Part shown: positions 45,407-55,927 of the stretch, one piece after another | Layout of the letters: every line of letters begins with the position of its first letter | How positions within the stretch are numbered: position 1 is the stretch's first letter | From: Branchinecta lynchi | Taxonomy: Eukaryota > Arthropoda > Branchiopoda > Anostraca > Branchinectidae | Direction: 5' to 3' | Assembly: GCA_023053575.1 (NCBI GenBank) | Contig: JAKZAP010000019.1 | Location: 3,162,001 to 3,226,000, forward strand | DNA: 64,000 nucleotides | Notes under the pieces: generated by a model | The model's input: the letters and a program-made list of their open reading frames with translations, nothing else | Databases searched by the model: none | Told to the model about the DNA's origin: nothing | Position numbers and translations under genes: made by a program

Positions 45407-45479
45407 CTCCTCAGCCGGGATTTGAACCCAGGACCCTCTGCTTACAAGGCAGTCGCTCTACCATCTGAGCTACTGATGG
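45407..45479 (-). tRNA. tRNA-Thr(TGT)-like gene, acceptor stem imperfect
   Basis: On the minus strand the A box TAGCTCAGATGGTAGAGC and B box GGTTCAAATCC are intact. The anticodon loop is CTTGTAA, giving anticodon TGT (Thr, ACA). The T arm CTGGG-TTCAAAT-CCCGG pairs, and total length is 73 nt. The 5' acceptor strand CCATCAG pairs with CTGAGGA at only five of seven positions, and anticodon-stem pair 27-43 is A-A. A run of seven T follows shortly downstream. It may be a decaying tRNA gene or the tRNA-like head of a SINE. Confidence 0.7.
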
Positions 45480-45759
45480 GCTTGTGAACAGAGTTCGCAA
45501 ACCATAGTCTGATAGAAGCCGGCCCTAGGAACAGTGATCCCTCACGAAGGCAAATTCATCTAACCAGTTCACATCCCCATGTCACGGAAACTAATGATAA
45601 TACATAGATGGCACTTTACACACGGGACTTGTACCGTGACCAATCAACCGTAAACGATTTTTCGAATATAATTTAGACGTCTAGGACTCCATTCAGTCGC
45701 GTAGACATACCAGGACCCACAAGGTGACCATCATGGTGAAAACCAATGGGGAAAATCTT

Positions 45760-46085
45760 ACCTATAATAGTAACGCAACGTAACCCCATAATCACTCGAT
45801 ATATTTCTAAACCCGTTGACCCCGATTTTGTCCGGTACATTCTAACCACTCTAACAAAACCACGCTGATTTTCTCACTTGCCGTGTTTTGCTACCTTCGA
45901 TGTGTATCACGCTGTCGACGGTTTCTGCGAGAAATTTCCCATCGGATAAAACCGGTTATGTAAATTGTTTCCCTGTTTTCGCTACAAGTCAATGGGCCTC
46001 GGGAAAGGCTTAAAACAACCAAAACCGTGGGTTATTTGTTGAAAGCACAGCCTCGTTTTAAAGTATTAAAATATTTAAAAATAAT
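45760..46085 (-). repeat. Family K dispersed repeat (copy 2)
   Basis: It is the reverse of 28443-28640 in its first part, and shares GTGGGTTATTTGTTG and CACAGCCT with 31440-31470 in its second part. It joins the two halves that occur separately elsewhere, so it may be the most complete copy. Confidence 0.62.
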
Positions 46086-46107
46086 GTAAGTTAAAGAGTA
46101 AGTATTT

Positions 46108-46504
46108 GCTTTCACACCGACGCGTTGAGGCTTTCACACTGGGCTACGTACGCAACCTCTGCGTCGCATTTGCAGTGACGCAACGCAGAGCTCACGCAGA
46201 CAGATAAGCGCAATGCCAAAATAGAACCAAGCAGGAGCCAAGTTCTATTCTTGTGTTGCGTCGACGCATCCGCATCAAATTTTTCAATTAAAAATTGAAG
46301 TTTTTGAAGACAGACTGTAGAAAAAGAAAAACTTAATGATGAAAGAAATAAGAATTCAGCATAAGATACCGAGACAGGAAAACTTAAATACATATTCAGC
46401 GTGAAAGTTTGTCGCATAGGTGGGAAAGATACGCTACGCAACCTGTACGCAGAACGTCATAAGCGAATACGCAGCGGATCGCGACGACGCGTCAATCTGA
46501 AAGC
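46108..46504. mobile_element. 397-bp MITE-like element, GCTTTCA ends
   Basis: GCTTTCACACCGACGCG at the left and GCTTTCAGATTGACGCG (inverted, right) form imperfect ends. GCG-rich subterminal words such as CTACGTACGCAACC recur inverted. No target duplication is evident, so the limits are tentative. Confidence 0.45.
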
Positions 46505-46996
46505 GGAGTCGTGGATAATTTGTTGGAAACAGAGCCTGGTTTAAAAGTATACAACTATTATAGAATACTGGAACATTAATAGTAAATAGTGAGAAGTATC
46601 CTTTAAATTAGTAACTCTAGTCAAAATAATAACGGATTTCTGAATGGTTGAAGACGATTCTACTCAAAAGCGGAGCGCCCGTCTTCGAGTGAAACTGAGA
46701 CAGATTCATGAGAGAGCCTGGATTCCCCGATACTTAAAGGCCAGTTGTTGTTTACTTCTATTTAAAGGAGGAAAAACTATCATCGCCTTTGTGACGGAGG
46801 ATTAGTCCCATTTCCAGAAATTCGGAATGTAAAATTTCGAGTGTACTACCTGGAACACGTACTGGGAGGCACAGCTCGCGCACAGTCGGGCATCATTTGT
46901 CGGGCATGCTGTACCCCAGTTTTGTTTTGTTTTTGCAAGCTTGCTTGTATCAAGCATCTGGCAACACTGCTAGCAATACTAGCATTCTCCTCTCAG

Positions 46997-47661
46997 TTTT
47001 TGGGATCCCAAAATGTAAGTGGAGGGATACCTATGACATCGTAAAAGTTGTCCGTCCGTCCGTAAGCACAATAACTCTCGAAGGGAATGAGATATTTTGA
47101 TGAAACTTGGTGTGAGGATTGTTTGGATCAAGGGTAAGGTCAAGTTCGTAGATGGGCTTTGTAGCCCAACATCTGGGGGTGGGGGAGGGGGTTTCATTTG
47201 AAGTTGATTAAATGTTCGATTTCAGGGTAAGAAGATATGCTGAAAATGACCGTCAAAACCATTTTCTCACCGGACAACTAGTCGCATGGGATCCGGCCAA
47301 AACCGGAAAACAAGTTAAAAGCAAAAGTTGTATCTGAAGTTGATTAGATGACAGATTTAGGGGTACGAAGAGACGCTGAGTCCGTACATGACACTCATTT
47401 TTTACCGAACATATAATTAGTCCGGAATCCGGTTGTTAACGGATTTTGCTTTAAGTCAAAGTTTGATTTAAAGTTGATCAGATGTAGTAAATTTGGCAGA
47501 AGTAAAGCAGGACGTTTCGGTCAGTATCGTCAAAATAGATAAGGCTTATAGAAGCATATCTGAACTTGGTTTTTCTGATGATTAGCCTGGCGAAGACTGG
47601 ATCTGGATTGTCTGGATCAAATATTAGATTTTTGGGATCCCATCGACACCTTTGGTCTTGT
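46997..47661 (-). mobile_element. Family A dispersed repeat (copy 5, shortened)
   Basis: It shows the terminal palindrome TTTTGGGATCCCAAAA at 46997 and the reversed head near 47661. The core is reduced to about two 137-bp units, and the GAC tract is very short (GTCCGTCCGTCC near 47050). Confidence 0.78.
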
Positions 47662-47879
47662 TTCTACAGACAGAGCAGATTACACAATGACTCGAAGCGG
47701 CAAAGAAGGAAAGGGCCTAGGAAAGCACACAGAGTTGAGAGATGGGCTTGTTTCTATGGGCTAAGGATTTCAGCGATCGGCTTAGGGCGGGAAAGTGGGC
47801 GTGTTAGCGATCGGCTTAGGGCGGGAAGTGGGCGTGTTTTGTTAAAATCTGGCTTGTTTTTGGCGTTTTCTTGGGACCC

Positions 47880-48143
47880 CAAGCTCTACCAAACTCAAAA
47901 TTAAAACTTTTCCAATATCCTACCAACACAGCTGCCAAACAGGGCATAAATGATCTCCGCGTGGCATACAATGATAGCTTCCGTTTCCTTCTCGGGCTGC
48001 AACGGTTTGCTAGCGCCTCCGAAGTCTTTGATGATTTCAAAGTGAAAAATTTCGCGCAGCTTCAACATTCTTGCAATAGTTGCGTTTTTTATCGAAGTTT
48101 TGTTCGCCGTTCGCTTAGCCGCTTGCTTAATTTCTGTTTTTGA
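47880..48143 (+). pseudogene. LINE C-terminal relic (post-RT domain)
   Basis: The frame contains LRVAYNDSFRFLLGLQRFAS, which matches the conserved post-reverse-transcriptase segment of many LINEs (LRVAYNxxFRxLLxLPR). SASEVFDDF follows it. The catalytic part is missing upstream, and the frame ends after SLSRLLNFCF. It is unlike the two other LINE families in the window. Confidence 0.6.
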
Positions 48144-48304
48144 ACGCCGTCGAAGTTCACCGTTTGCTTAATTAGTGTTTTTACGACTCCGGCGATCCTT
48201 GCCAGGTCGACGTTTCTTCGACGATTCAAGCAAACTTCGAACTTGCTAGCGCACGAAGTTTGAAGTTTGAAGGAGTTTGAAGGACGAAGGAACTGTGAAC
48301 GGCG

Positions 48305-48820
48305 ACCAAAAACGGTATTTAAAGTTTAACCGAAAAGGGCTAGGATACGACAGTCTAGTTACCCATCACTTGTTCGCTTAAATAATCTTGAAAACCCGAT
48401 GAAAAAGCGTTAGTTTGTTTTTCTGATATTTCCAAATAATCGATTATCCCATTGTGCTTGCCGCTCTTCCCGTTTTTGTGATATCTCTATGGTGCCTGGA
48501 ACATTTGGCAACAACACCAGCAGCAAACGAGTAAATAAATCGTGTATCAAATAAACAAAGAAGTGTCTGCAGTCTGCAGTGCCAAAAACTAGTGCTAGCT
48601 AGTGAGGTGTCTTGTGTAGTAATAGTTTAGTGATTTTCGCGGGCGAATTGTGGACGGATTCACCATGGGAAAGCGTCCACATTCCCAACGTCCCTACTGA
48701 AGACTACTGTGGACAGAATGAAAACCCTCAATAGGTGTTGTAATAATTCAATGTATTTGAATCTAAGATGTAAAAATAAGTTGCCTGTTCAGTTAAACTT
48801 TAAGCAGAGACCTTTGAGGT
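48305..48820 (+). repeat. Family H dispersed repeat (copy 3)
   Basis: AAAGTTTAACCGAAAAGGGC, CAGTCTAGTTACCCATCACT and GTTCAGTTAAACTTTAAGC match 54060-54450, with extra sequence in the middle (about 48480-48720). Confidence 0.55.
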
Positions 48821-49186
48821 TGAAGGTAACTTCGAGCAAAAACGCAACTAATGTATCATTATGTGAGCGACTCATTTCTTCCGAAAATGATTATGTTCGC
48901 GTTCTTTCCTGTGCGGTACTCCGTTTGTCTCTACCTATCTGGCTGCAGCTATACGAGCCTGAAGCTGGTTAACTGTTTGTTTGTTTATTGTTTTGTTGTT
49001 TAAGTTTGTATTGTAGAGTGTAGACGATTATTGTCTTTGGCCGGAATATTAACTACTGAATGCCAAATGTGGCCCTGGGTAGTTTGCTTAGAAAGAATTG
49101 CACGTTTCAATGTGTGGGTAGGGGATTACCTTGTACAGAGCACATTTTCCAGCGATCTATAGAGTCGCCCAGGTAGAGCGATCCCC

Positions 49187-49519
49187 TCCAGTGATATTGT
49201 CAGTCCAATTCCCTTTCTCATCCCCTCATCCTTGCTTCTCCACCGTTCCACAAAGCAACAGCACTTCTACCGTCTCGTTTCAGTCAACCAGTTCTTTTGA
49301 AATCGAAATCGGATTCCCAGGAAGCTCTCTCACTAAAAGAAAAGGGACTTAGAAACATACGTCAGAAACTTGCCGCATTCTTCCGGAAATTCAATCCTAG
49401 CAACTCACAACAATGGAAAGATATTTCGGCTGTCCTCCGACAAAACCTATATCTACAAAAAAAAAATCGAATTTTAGTTACGAGTGGATCCCACCTGATC
49501 AGACCACGAGGAATTCAAT
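49187..49519 (+). CDS. Open frame of ~110 codons, unrecognised
   Basis: The frame is open from after a TGA near 49184 to a stop at about 49519. It reads SPPFHKATALLPSRFSQPVL and RQKLAAFFRKFNPSN, with charged and aromatic residues spaced like a real protein. GTCTCGTTTCAG near 49271-49282 could be a splice acceptor for a shorter version. No family is recognised and no second copy occurs in the window. It may be an exon, a retroelement fragment or chance. Confidence 0.25.
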
Positions 49520-49656
49520 GTTGAAATCAGAACTTTCCTATGAGGATTAGTTTCTTAGATCTCACCTAGTATCTACACAAGGTCTCAACTTGTAGTATGT
49601 CTATACTATAAAAACAAGAGCTACGAGCTCATATGGCACTTGTTACGAGTAGGCAC

Positions 49657-51907
49657 GGCTCGGTTATGTCAATGACATATCTAGTGTTTGCTAGGTGTCT
49701 TCCCACCAAGTTTCATCTCGATCCCTCCACTCATAGCGTTTTCCAACATTTCCGGTTCTCCCCTCCAGCTCCCCCCAAAAGTCACCGGATCCGGTCCGGA
49801 TTTTAAGTGGGTCGTCTGAGGCATGAGGTCTTTCCAAATATCAAGTTTCATCGAGATCCGGTCACCCGTTCAAAAGTTATAAATACCTCAAGATTCCGGA
49901 TTCCCCCTCCCTCCACTCCCCCGACAGTGCCCGAATCGGCTCGGTTATGTCAATGATGTATCTAGTGTTTGCTAGGTGTCTTCCCACCAAGTTTCATCTC
50001 GATCCCTCCACTCATAGCGTTTCCAAAGATTTCCGGTTGCCCCCTCCAGCTCCCCCCAAAAGTCACCGGATCCGGTCCAGATTTTAAGTGGGTCGTCTGA
50101 GGCATGAGGTCTTTCCAAATATCAAGTTCCATCGAGATCCGATCACCCGTTCAAAAGTTATAAATACCTCAAGATTCCGGATTCCCCCTCCCTCTACTCC
50201 CCCCACAGTACCCGAATCGGCTCGGTTATGTCAATGATGTATCTAGTGTTTGCTAGGTGTCTTCCCACCAAGTTTCATCTCGATCCCTCCACTCATAGCG
50301 TTTCCCAAGATTTCCGGTTGCCCCCTCCAGCTCCCCCCAAAAGTCAACGGATCCGGTCCAGATTTTAAGTGGGTCGTCTGAGGGATGAGGTCTTCCCAAT
50401 ATCAAGTTCCATCGAGATCCGATCCCCCGTTCAAAAGTTATAAATATCTCAAGATTCCGGATTCCCCCTCCCTCTACTCCCCCCACAGTGCCCGAATCGG
50501 CTCGGTTATGTCAACGATGTATCTAGTGTTTGCTAGGTGTCTTCCCACCAAGTTTCATCTCGATCCCTCCACTCATAGCGTTTCCCAAGATTTCCGGTTG
50601 CCCCCTCCAGCTCCCCCCAAAAGTCACCGGATCCGGTCCAGATTTTAAGTGGGTCGTCTGAGGGATGAGGTCTTTCCAAATATCAAGTTCCATCGAGATC
50701 CGATCACCCGTTCAAAAGTTATAAATACTTCAAGATTCCGGATTCCCCCTCCCTCTACTCCCCCCACAGTACCCGAATCGGCTCGGTTATGTCAATGATG
50801 TATCTGGTGTTTGCTAGGTGTCTTCCCACCAAGTTTCATCTCGATCCCTCCACTCATAGCGTTTCCCAAGATTTCCGGTTGCCCCTTCCAGCTCCCCCCC
50901 AAAAGTCACCGGATCCGGTCCGGATTTTAAGTAGGTCGTCTGAGGCCTGAGGTCTTTCCAAATATCAAGTTCCATCGAGATCCGATCACCCGTTCAAAAG
51001 TTATAAATACCTTAAGATTCCGGATTCCCCCTTCCTCTACTCCCCCCACAGTACCCGAATCGGCTCGGTTATGTCAATGATGTATCTAGTGTTTGCTAGG
51101 TGTCTTCCCACCAAGTTTCATCTCGATCCCTCCACTCATAGCGTTTCCCAAGATTTCCGGTTGCCCCCTCCAGCTCCCCCCAAAAGTCACCGGATCCGGT
51201 CCGGATTTTAAGTAGGTCGTCTGAGGCATGAGGTCTTTCCAAATATCAAGTTCCATCGAGATCCGATCACCCGTTCAAAAGTTATAAATACCTCAAGATT
51301 CCGGATTCCCCCTCCCTCCACTCCCCCCCACAGTGCCCGAATCGGCTCGGTTATGTCAATGATGTATCTAGTGTTTGCTAGGTGTCTTCCCACCAAGTTT
51401 CATCTCGATCCCTCCACTCATAGCGTTTCCCAAGATTTCCGGTTGCCCCCTCCAGCTCCCCCCAAAAGTCACCGGATCCGGTCCGGATTTTAAGTAGGTC
51501 GTCTGAGGCATGAGGTCTTTCCAAATATCAAGTTCCATCGAGATCCGATCACCCGTTCAAAAGTTATAAATACCTCAAGATTCCGGATTCCCCCTCCCTC
51601 CACTCCCCCCCACAGTGCCCGAATCGGCTCGGTTATGTCAACGATGTATCTAGTGTTTGCTAGGTGTCTTCCCACCAAGTTTCATCTCGATCCCTCCACT
51701 CATAGCGTTTCCCAAGATTTCCGGTTGCCCCCTCCAGCTCCCCCCAAAAGTCACCGGATCCGGTCCGGATTTTAAGTGGGTCGTCTGAGGCATGAGGTCG
51801 TTCCAAATATCAAGTTTCATCGAGATCCGATCACCCGTTCAAAAGTTAAAAATACCTCAAGATTCCGGATTCCCCCTCCCTCCACTCCCCCCACGGTGCT
51901 CGGATCG
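49657..51907 (+). repeat. 281-bp satellite, eight units
   Basis: GGCTCGGTTATGTCAA starts at 49657, 49938, 50219, 50499, 50780, 51062, 51344 and 51626, so the period is 280-282 bp. Neighbouring units are nearly identical, with units 6-8 most alike, which suggests recent unequal exchange. Each unit contains CACCAAGTTTCATCTCGATC, ACCGGATCCGGTCCGGAT and CCCGTTCAAAAGTTATAAAT. Confidence 0.93.
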
Positions 51908-52009
51908 GGGAAGTGACTATTTCCAACTTAATCATTTGGGGTCCCTGATATGCCTGCCAAGTTTTATCATCCTAGCTTATGTGGAAGTGCCCGAACTAGC
52001 AAAACCTGG

Positions 52010-52085
52010 ACAGACCGACAGACCGACAGACCGACAGACCGACAGACCGACAGACCGACAGACCGACAGACCGACGGACGGACAG
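52010..52085 (+). repeat. GACAGACC microsatellite in B tail
   Basis: About eight copies of the 8-base unit GACAGACC are followed by GACGGACGGACA. Related but shorter tracts sit at the same relative place in family A (for example 4512-4545) and other B copies. Confidence 0.9.
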
Positions 52086-52100
52086 AAATTGCGATCGCTA

Positions 52101-52131
52101 TATGGCACTTGGCCGAAGGGCAAGTGCCATA
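52101..52131 (+). repeat. Terminal hairpin of family B
   Basis: TATGGCACTTG (52101-52111) pairs exactly with CAAGTGCCATA (52121-52131) across a 9-base loop. A hairpin close to the 3' end is a feature of Helitron-type elements, but the canonical CTRR end is not seen. Confidence 0.85.
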
Positions 52132-52144
52132 AAAAAATTTCTTC

Positions 52145-52805
52145 TAAAACCTAGTATCTGACAAACATAACCTCCACCAGCAACACAATCACCAGCATCA
52201 TCAATTTCTTGTTTACAAAACTACGAACGTGTCCGAAAGCTTTTTGGTGCTGTAAATGCTGCATTAATGCTGCATTTTATTTTCTCTAGAATACCAAAAT
52301 TTAAGTCAGGAAGAAGAAGAAGAAAAAAGAATTAGCTCTATAAAGCTGACAAAATGGATCAGCTACTGATATCCAACCTTCTTATCTTCTTATCTTTCCT
52401 TTCTTCGTTGGCCATGATCGCCACTTTTCTTAGAATTCGGAATGTTTGACGAATTGTAAGTTGTCTTTTTGAATTTGTTATGTTTGCCGCCGAAAACACT
52501 GAGAGAATCGCCTTACTCCCCAGTTTCTTCTTGAAAACTCAGCATAAAATTTAGCATTCTTGCTGAATTTTTCGATGAATTTTTATGCTGAATTAATGCT
52601 GCATTAATTGAGCGAAAATTTAAGTCCGAAAGCGAAATGCTGCATAAAATGCTGAATTCATTCAGCATTTTCGTTCGTTTCGGAGCTTTCGGACACGTTC
52701 ACTATAATTTTTTTATTTTTTTTCAAAACCTAGTATCTGACAAACATAGGCTCCACCAGCAACCCAATCACCAGCATCATCAATTTTTTGTTTACAAAAC
52801 TAGAT
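52145..52805 (+). repeat. Duplicated flank around a repeat I element
   Basis: The ~65-bp sequence with CCTAGTATCTGACAAACATA and CACCAGCATCATCAATT occurs at 52145-52207 and again at 52730-52802. Between them lies 52207-52701, whose ends GAACGTGTCCGAAAGCT and AGCTTTCGGACACGTTC are inverted repeats. Possible 4-bp duplications, ACTA, abut it. The direct flank duplication is unusually long for transposition and may reflect a separate duplication. Confidence 0.6.
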
Positions 52806-52929
52806 TAGTTTGCTGAATATTTACGAAAAAAGAAGCAGCTTTAAAAAACAACACTTTCGCGTTTTTCTCGGAACCTGCTCAGGTGGAGATACTACGTTTT
52901 GTCGGAGGACAGCCGATTTAATGGCACTA

Positions 52930-53000
52930 AAGTCAGGTGAGATTTTTACTAGCAATATTTCGGCACTTAGCCTATTGGCAAGGGTCCTCTTCAGGCTCTA
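52930..53000 (-). repeat. Degenerate hammerhead-type repeat
   Basis: On the minus strand CCTGAAGAGGACCCTTGCC, a diverged stem II, and GTGCCGAAATATTGC follow the same order as the 34.3 kb hammerheads. CTGAAGA and GAAA are kept, but stem II no longer pairs well. Confidence 0.5.
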
Positions 53001-53086
53001 CTTATAAAAACGAACCTGGATCGCAGGTGCGTCAAATCACTGAAAACAAGAATGTTAGGAAATGACTAAATAGTCTGGCAAAACCG

Positions 53087-53255
53087 ACGAGGGGTTGCCA
53101 CTCTCGATTTTTTTGTACACCAGAAAGTGCCAGGTGCAAGCAGCGGTTGCCACGTGTTAGAACATTAGAATCAGCAGATTGTGAATCGCCTACTTTAGGG
53201 TCACCACCGCCGTATCAGCTGGTACGGGGTCGGCAACTTACGAATGAACTCACGA
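53087..53255. mobile_element. CGAGGGG MITE family, copy 3
   Basis: CGAGGGGTTGCCACTCTCGA at the left and GGGGTCGGCAACTTACGAAT near the right relate it to the 39921 MITE. The right terminus is eroded. A second copy lies at 53622-53785, on the other side of the hammerhead repeats. Confidence 0.6.
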
Positions 53256-53261
53256 TTTTTC

Positions 53262-53620
53262 TATTCAAACAATGTTTACAACGGATACGTCAGCTATGAT
53301 TTTTCATCAGCGATATTTCGGCCCTTCTTGGCAAGGGTCCTCGTCAGGCAGTTAATCTTCTAGTTCAACTTCGGGGAAGGAAACAAACCTGTAATCTCAG
53401 TTGGTTTATCACTTGTCCTTTCCTTCCGGTCAAGTTGGATAATTGTCTGCATGTCTGGGCTGTGAAAGTTCCGTACTTCGTAGATAAATATTCTTTGAGC
53501 CCAAGCTGACTTTGAAACATTTATTCAAACAATGTTTACAACGGATACGTCAGCTATGATTTTTCATCAGCGATATTTCGGCCCTTCTTGGCAAGGGTCC
53601 TCGTCAGGTTGTTAAACGAT
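53262..53620 (-). mobile_element. Penelope-like hammerhead repeat, two tandem units
   Basis: Two direct copies of the sequence from TATTCAAACAATGTTTACAA to CCTCGTCAGG start at about 53266 and 53522. Each is a minus-strand hammerhead core (53305-53352 and 53565-53612) with its right flank, so the spacing is about 256 bp. TCTTTGAGCCCAAGCTGACT near 53492 matches the end phrase of the 34208 element. MITE copies border it on both sides. Confidence 0.72.
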
Positions 53621-53621
53621 T

Positions 53622-53785
53622 TACGATTTTTCTGTACACCAAGTGCCCGTGCAAGCACCGGTTGCCGCGTGTTAGAATATTAGAATCAGAATATTGACAA
53701 TCGCCTACTTTTGGCCACCGCCGCTGTATCAGCTGATGCGGGGTCGGTGCCCACGAAGTGCCGGGAGTGAATAATTCGTCGTCAA
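53622..53785. mobile_element. CGAGGGG MITE family, copy 4
   Basis: CGATTTTTCTGTACACC, GTGTTAGAATATTAGAATCA and GCGGGGTCGGTGCCC match copy 3, and the end GGGAGTGAATAATTCGTCG corresponds to the mirrored terminus. The left end is truncated. Confidence 0.6.
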
Positions 53786-54054
53786 CCGATGTATCATAGG
53801 CTCGTTTTGTAGCTATAGAGCCTGAACAGGACCTTTGCGCGGCAGTTACTACTCAGTTGCACTCCCAGTCACCCAGTGTACTCTTTTACACACTCTGACA
53901 AACATGGTGGCTATGACCCCAACTTATGATCTTATACGTCTAACACCAAACTTGACAGATAGCATGGCTAAGACGTAGCTTATGACCCATTATGTCGAAC
54001 ACCAAACTTGGAATCGATCTTACACCCTTGCACGCAGTTTTGAAACAAGAAGCT

Positions 54055-54455
54055 TCAACTTGTAAATCCTTAAAGTTTAACCGAAAAGGGCTTGGATAGA
54101 ACAATCTAGTTACACATCACTTATTCACCAAAATTGTCTTTAAGACCCGCAGACGATGCGTTACTTTGTTGTTCCGCTATTCACGAACAGTCGATTTGTG
54201 GTACCTCTATGCACTTGTTATTGTTGTATGCCTTACGAGAAAGATTTCTATAAAAAAAAAATTGTTCAGGCACTAAGCAATCTTCACCAGGCGGCATAGC
54301 AGAATTCATGTTGTGGGGACGGCCGCAGATATTCTGAACGTCATAACTAGAGCAGATAGTGGAAGCTAAAAAATATCCCTTTACCGAATCCAAATAATTC
54401 ATTGTTTTCAATGAAATAACACAAAAATAAGTTGGCTGTTCAGTTAAACTTTAAC
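54055..54455 (+). repeat. Family H dispersed repeat (copy 2)
   Basis: It shares AAAGTTTAACCGAAAAGGGC and AAGTTGGCTGTTCAGTTAAA with 48305-48820 and the GACGTTCAGAATATCT region with 21173-21545 (reversed). Confidence 0.6.
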
Positions 54456-55000
54456 AAATGTTCAATTCTTGCCTCATACTATGATCCAACCCAAGGTGAG
54501 ACACGATTCGGGCACCAAAAATGTTTGGGCTACATAACAACACATTTCAGACAAGAAAGAAAATAAAGATTAAGACGGTCGAGATATTTGCACGAAATGA
54601 CAGTTTGCAAGTCGACATACGAAAATTCATGAACGTGCCGTCGCTAATTATTCACAGAGAGATTCATTATCTCGTGAAAGGGATTTAGGAACTTTGTCGT
54701 CGGAGAATCGGGCGAAAAGGGTGACAGGCGACGAGAAAAAGAAGTTGACGACTAGGCAATTAACATCTGGAAGAAGGGAATGCACTTGCAGTTTTGTCAC
54801 TGTTTATGATACTTTGGTTGAAAGAAAATTTTTACACGCACCAGGAAATTTAGGATACCGGGGGGATGTAGGCAAACTATTCCATAGGCTATTTGAAGAA
54901 GAAAGAAGGTTCAAGGTTATCTTTATTTACAAAAAAAAATATCATGATCACTCGATCATCATCGGGTGATCACTCGACCTCGAGCGCACACGAAACAAGA
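54456..55000. other. No gene recognised
   Basis: A 91-codon plus-strand frame (54694-54969, beginning MSSENRAKRVTGDEKKKLT) is present but matches no known family and has no splice or repeat support. Nothing else is seen. Confidence 0.4.
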
Positions 55001-55039
55001 TATGGGATCCCAAAAATCTAATACCCAGGGTTGGTCACC

Positions 55040-55145
55040 AAGAACCAGGGTGTACGAGTTACTTCAGGATACTTTGGGATACTCAGGGTTACTTTTGGTT
55101 ACATTGGGTTACTTTGGGTACCTAAGGGTACCTTGAAGACCTTGG
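55040..55145 (+). repeat. Imperfect GGGTTACTTT / GGATACTTT short tandem repeat
   Basis: The words GGATACTTTGGGATACTC, GGGTTACTTTTGGTTAC and GGGTTACTTTGGGTACC follow each other at roughly 10-11 bp steps. The run starts just after a family A head fragment (55001-55022, TGGGATCCCAAAAATCTAAT) and ends where LINE sequence begins. Confidence 0.6.
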
Positions 55146-55149
55146 AGAC

Positions 55150-55915
55150 CTAAGTATTAATTACATAGCTTACGCAGACGACATTCTATTAATAAGTCGA
55201 ACTAAAAGTGGGTTAGAATCTAACATAAAAACGATTTGTCAGAGTCTTTCTCAAATTAGCCTTTCTGTTAACATTTCTAAATGTCAGTACCTTAAGTTCA
55301 ACAGCCCAAAAGATTCCGGTATTTCTTTTGAAAATGAAAAGCTCCCCAATTCACCTACCGTAAAATGGCTTGGCATGATCATAGCACAGTCTCTAAAAAA
55401 ATCTGCGATAACGCTGTTTCGGCTGTTCACGATTCCATTCGTGTCAGATATGGAAAAATAGTTCCAAATAGAGGAAGGTATAACAGAAAAGCCCTTGGTA
55501 GTTTATATAATAGTTTTTTTTCTCCCTCTGTCTGCAACCTTTCCGGAATTTTTGGTATTCTGAGGCTAAAAGATTTAAAACGTATCAGGACTTTTTATTT
55601 CAAATATTGTAAATTTCTCTTGTACCTTCCTCGACGTTACAGGAATTCCCGTATAGCTTCAACTTTTTTGCCCTCTGACTCTTATGCAAAGTTATCTTCG
55701 ATTGCCCTAGACCTTCACGTCTCTGCCCTTTGCCATTTCTCCGCACTCCACCTAGGAAGAAGATTTTTTAGATCCGATTAGTCCCTTTTTTTTCATATTT
55801 ATTTTATGATCTCGTGCATTTACTACATTATTGAAAGCTCAGTGTATTTTTTTTTCCTTTTCTTTGTCTATACTGCACTATTTTCCTCGTCTTAAGTGCG
55901 TAAATAAAATGTCAT
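55150..55915 (+). pseudogene. LINE reverse transcriptase, C-terminal part (YADD family)
   Basis: The frame begins INYIAYADDILLISRTKSGL, with catalytic aspartates intact. It continues through SLSVNISKCQYLKFNS, WLGMIIA, a frameshift near 55380, KIVPNRGRYNRKALGSLYN and TFYFKYCKFLLYLPRRYR to a stop at 55779. The same blocks in the same order occur at 37065-37790, so both are copies of one LINE family. The 5' part (ORF1, endonuclease, RT fingers) is missing. The 3' end shows AAATAAAATGTCATCGTCAT, a likely tail. It lies between the head and body of a family A repeat. Confidence 0.8.
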
Positions 55916-55927
55916 CGTCATCATCAG

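Larger units (their letters stand above)
49613..52131 (+). mobile_element. Family B dispersed repeat (copy 3, complete reference copy)
   Basis: It begins with the head CAAGAGCTACGAGCTCATAT (49615). Eight satellite units follow, then a unique tail with CCTGATATGCCTGCCAAGTT, a GACAGACC tract, GCGATCGCTATATGGCACTT and a terminal hairpin. Five other B copies or parts are recognised by the same landmarks. No protein is encoded; short frames such as 51208-51396 and 51490-51678 are identical because they are satellite. A central satellite, a microsatellite and a 3' hairpin resemble HINE-type Helitron derivatives or pearl elements. Confidence 0.85.

Noticed and set aside
50253..51678. Several identical or similar frames of 62-87 codons
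   Set aside because: They fall once per 281-bp satellite unit and have no independent support.
54694..54969. 91-codon frame beginning MSSENRAKRV
   Set aside because: No family recognised, no splice signals of note, and no second copy for comparison; left as unexplained sequence.
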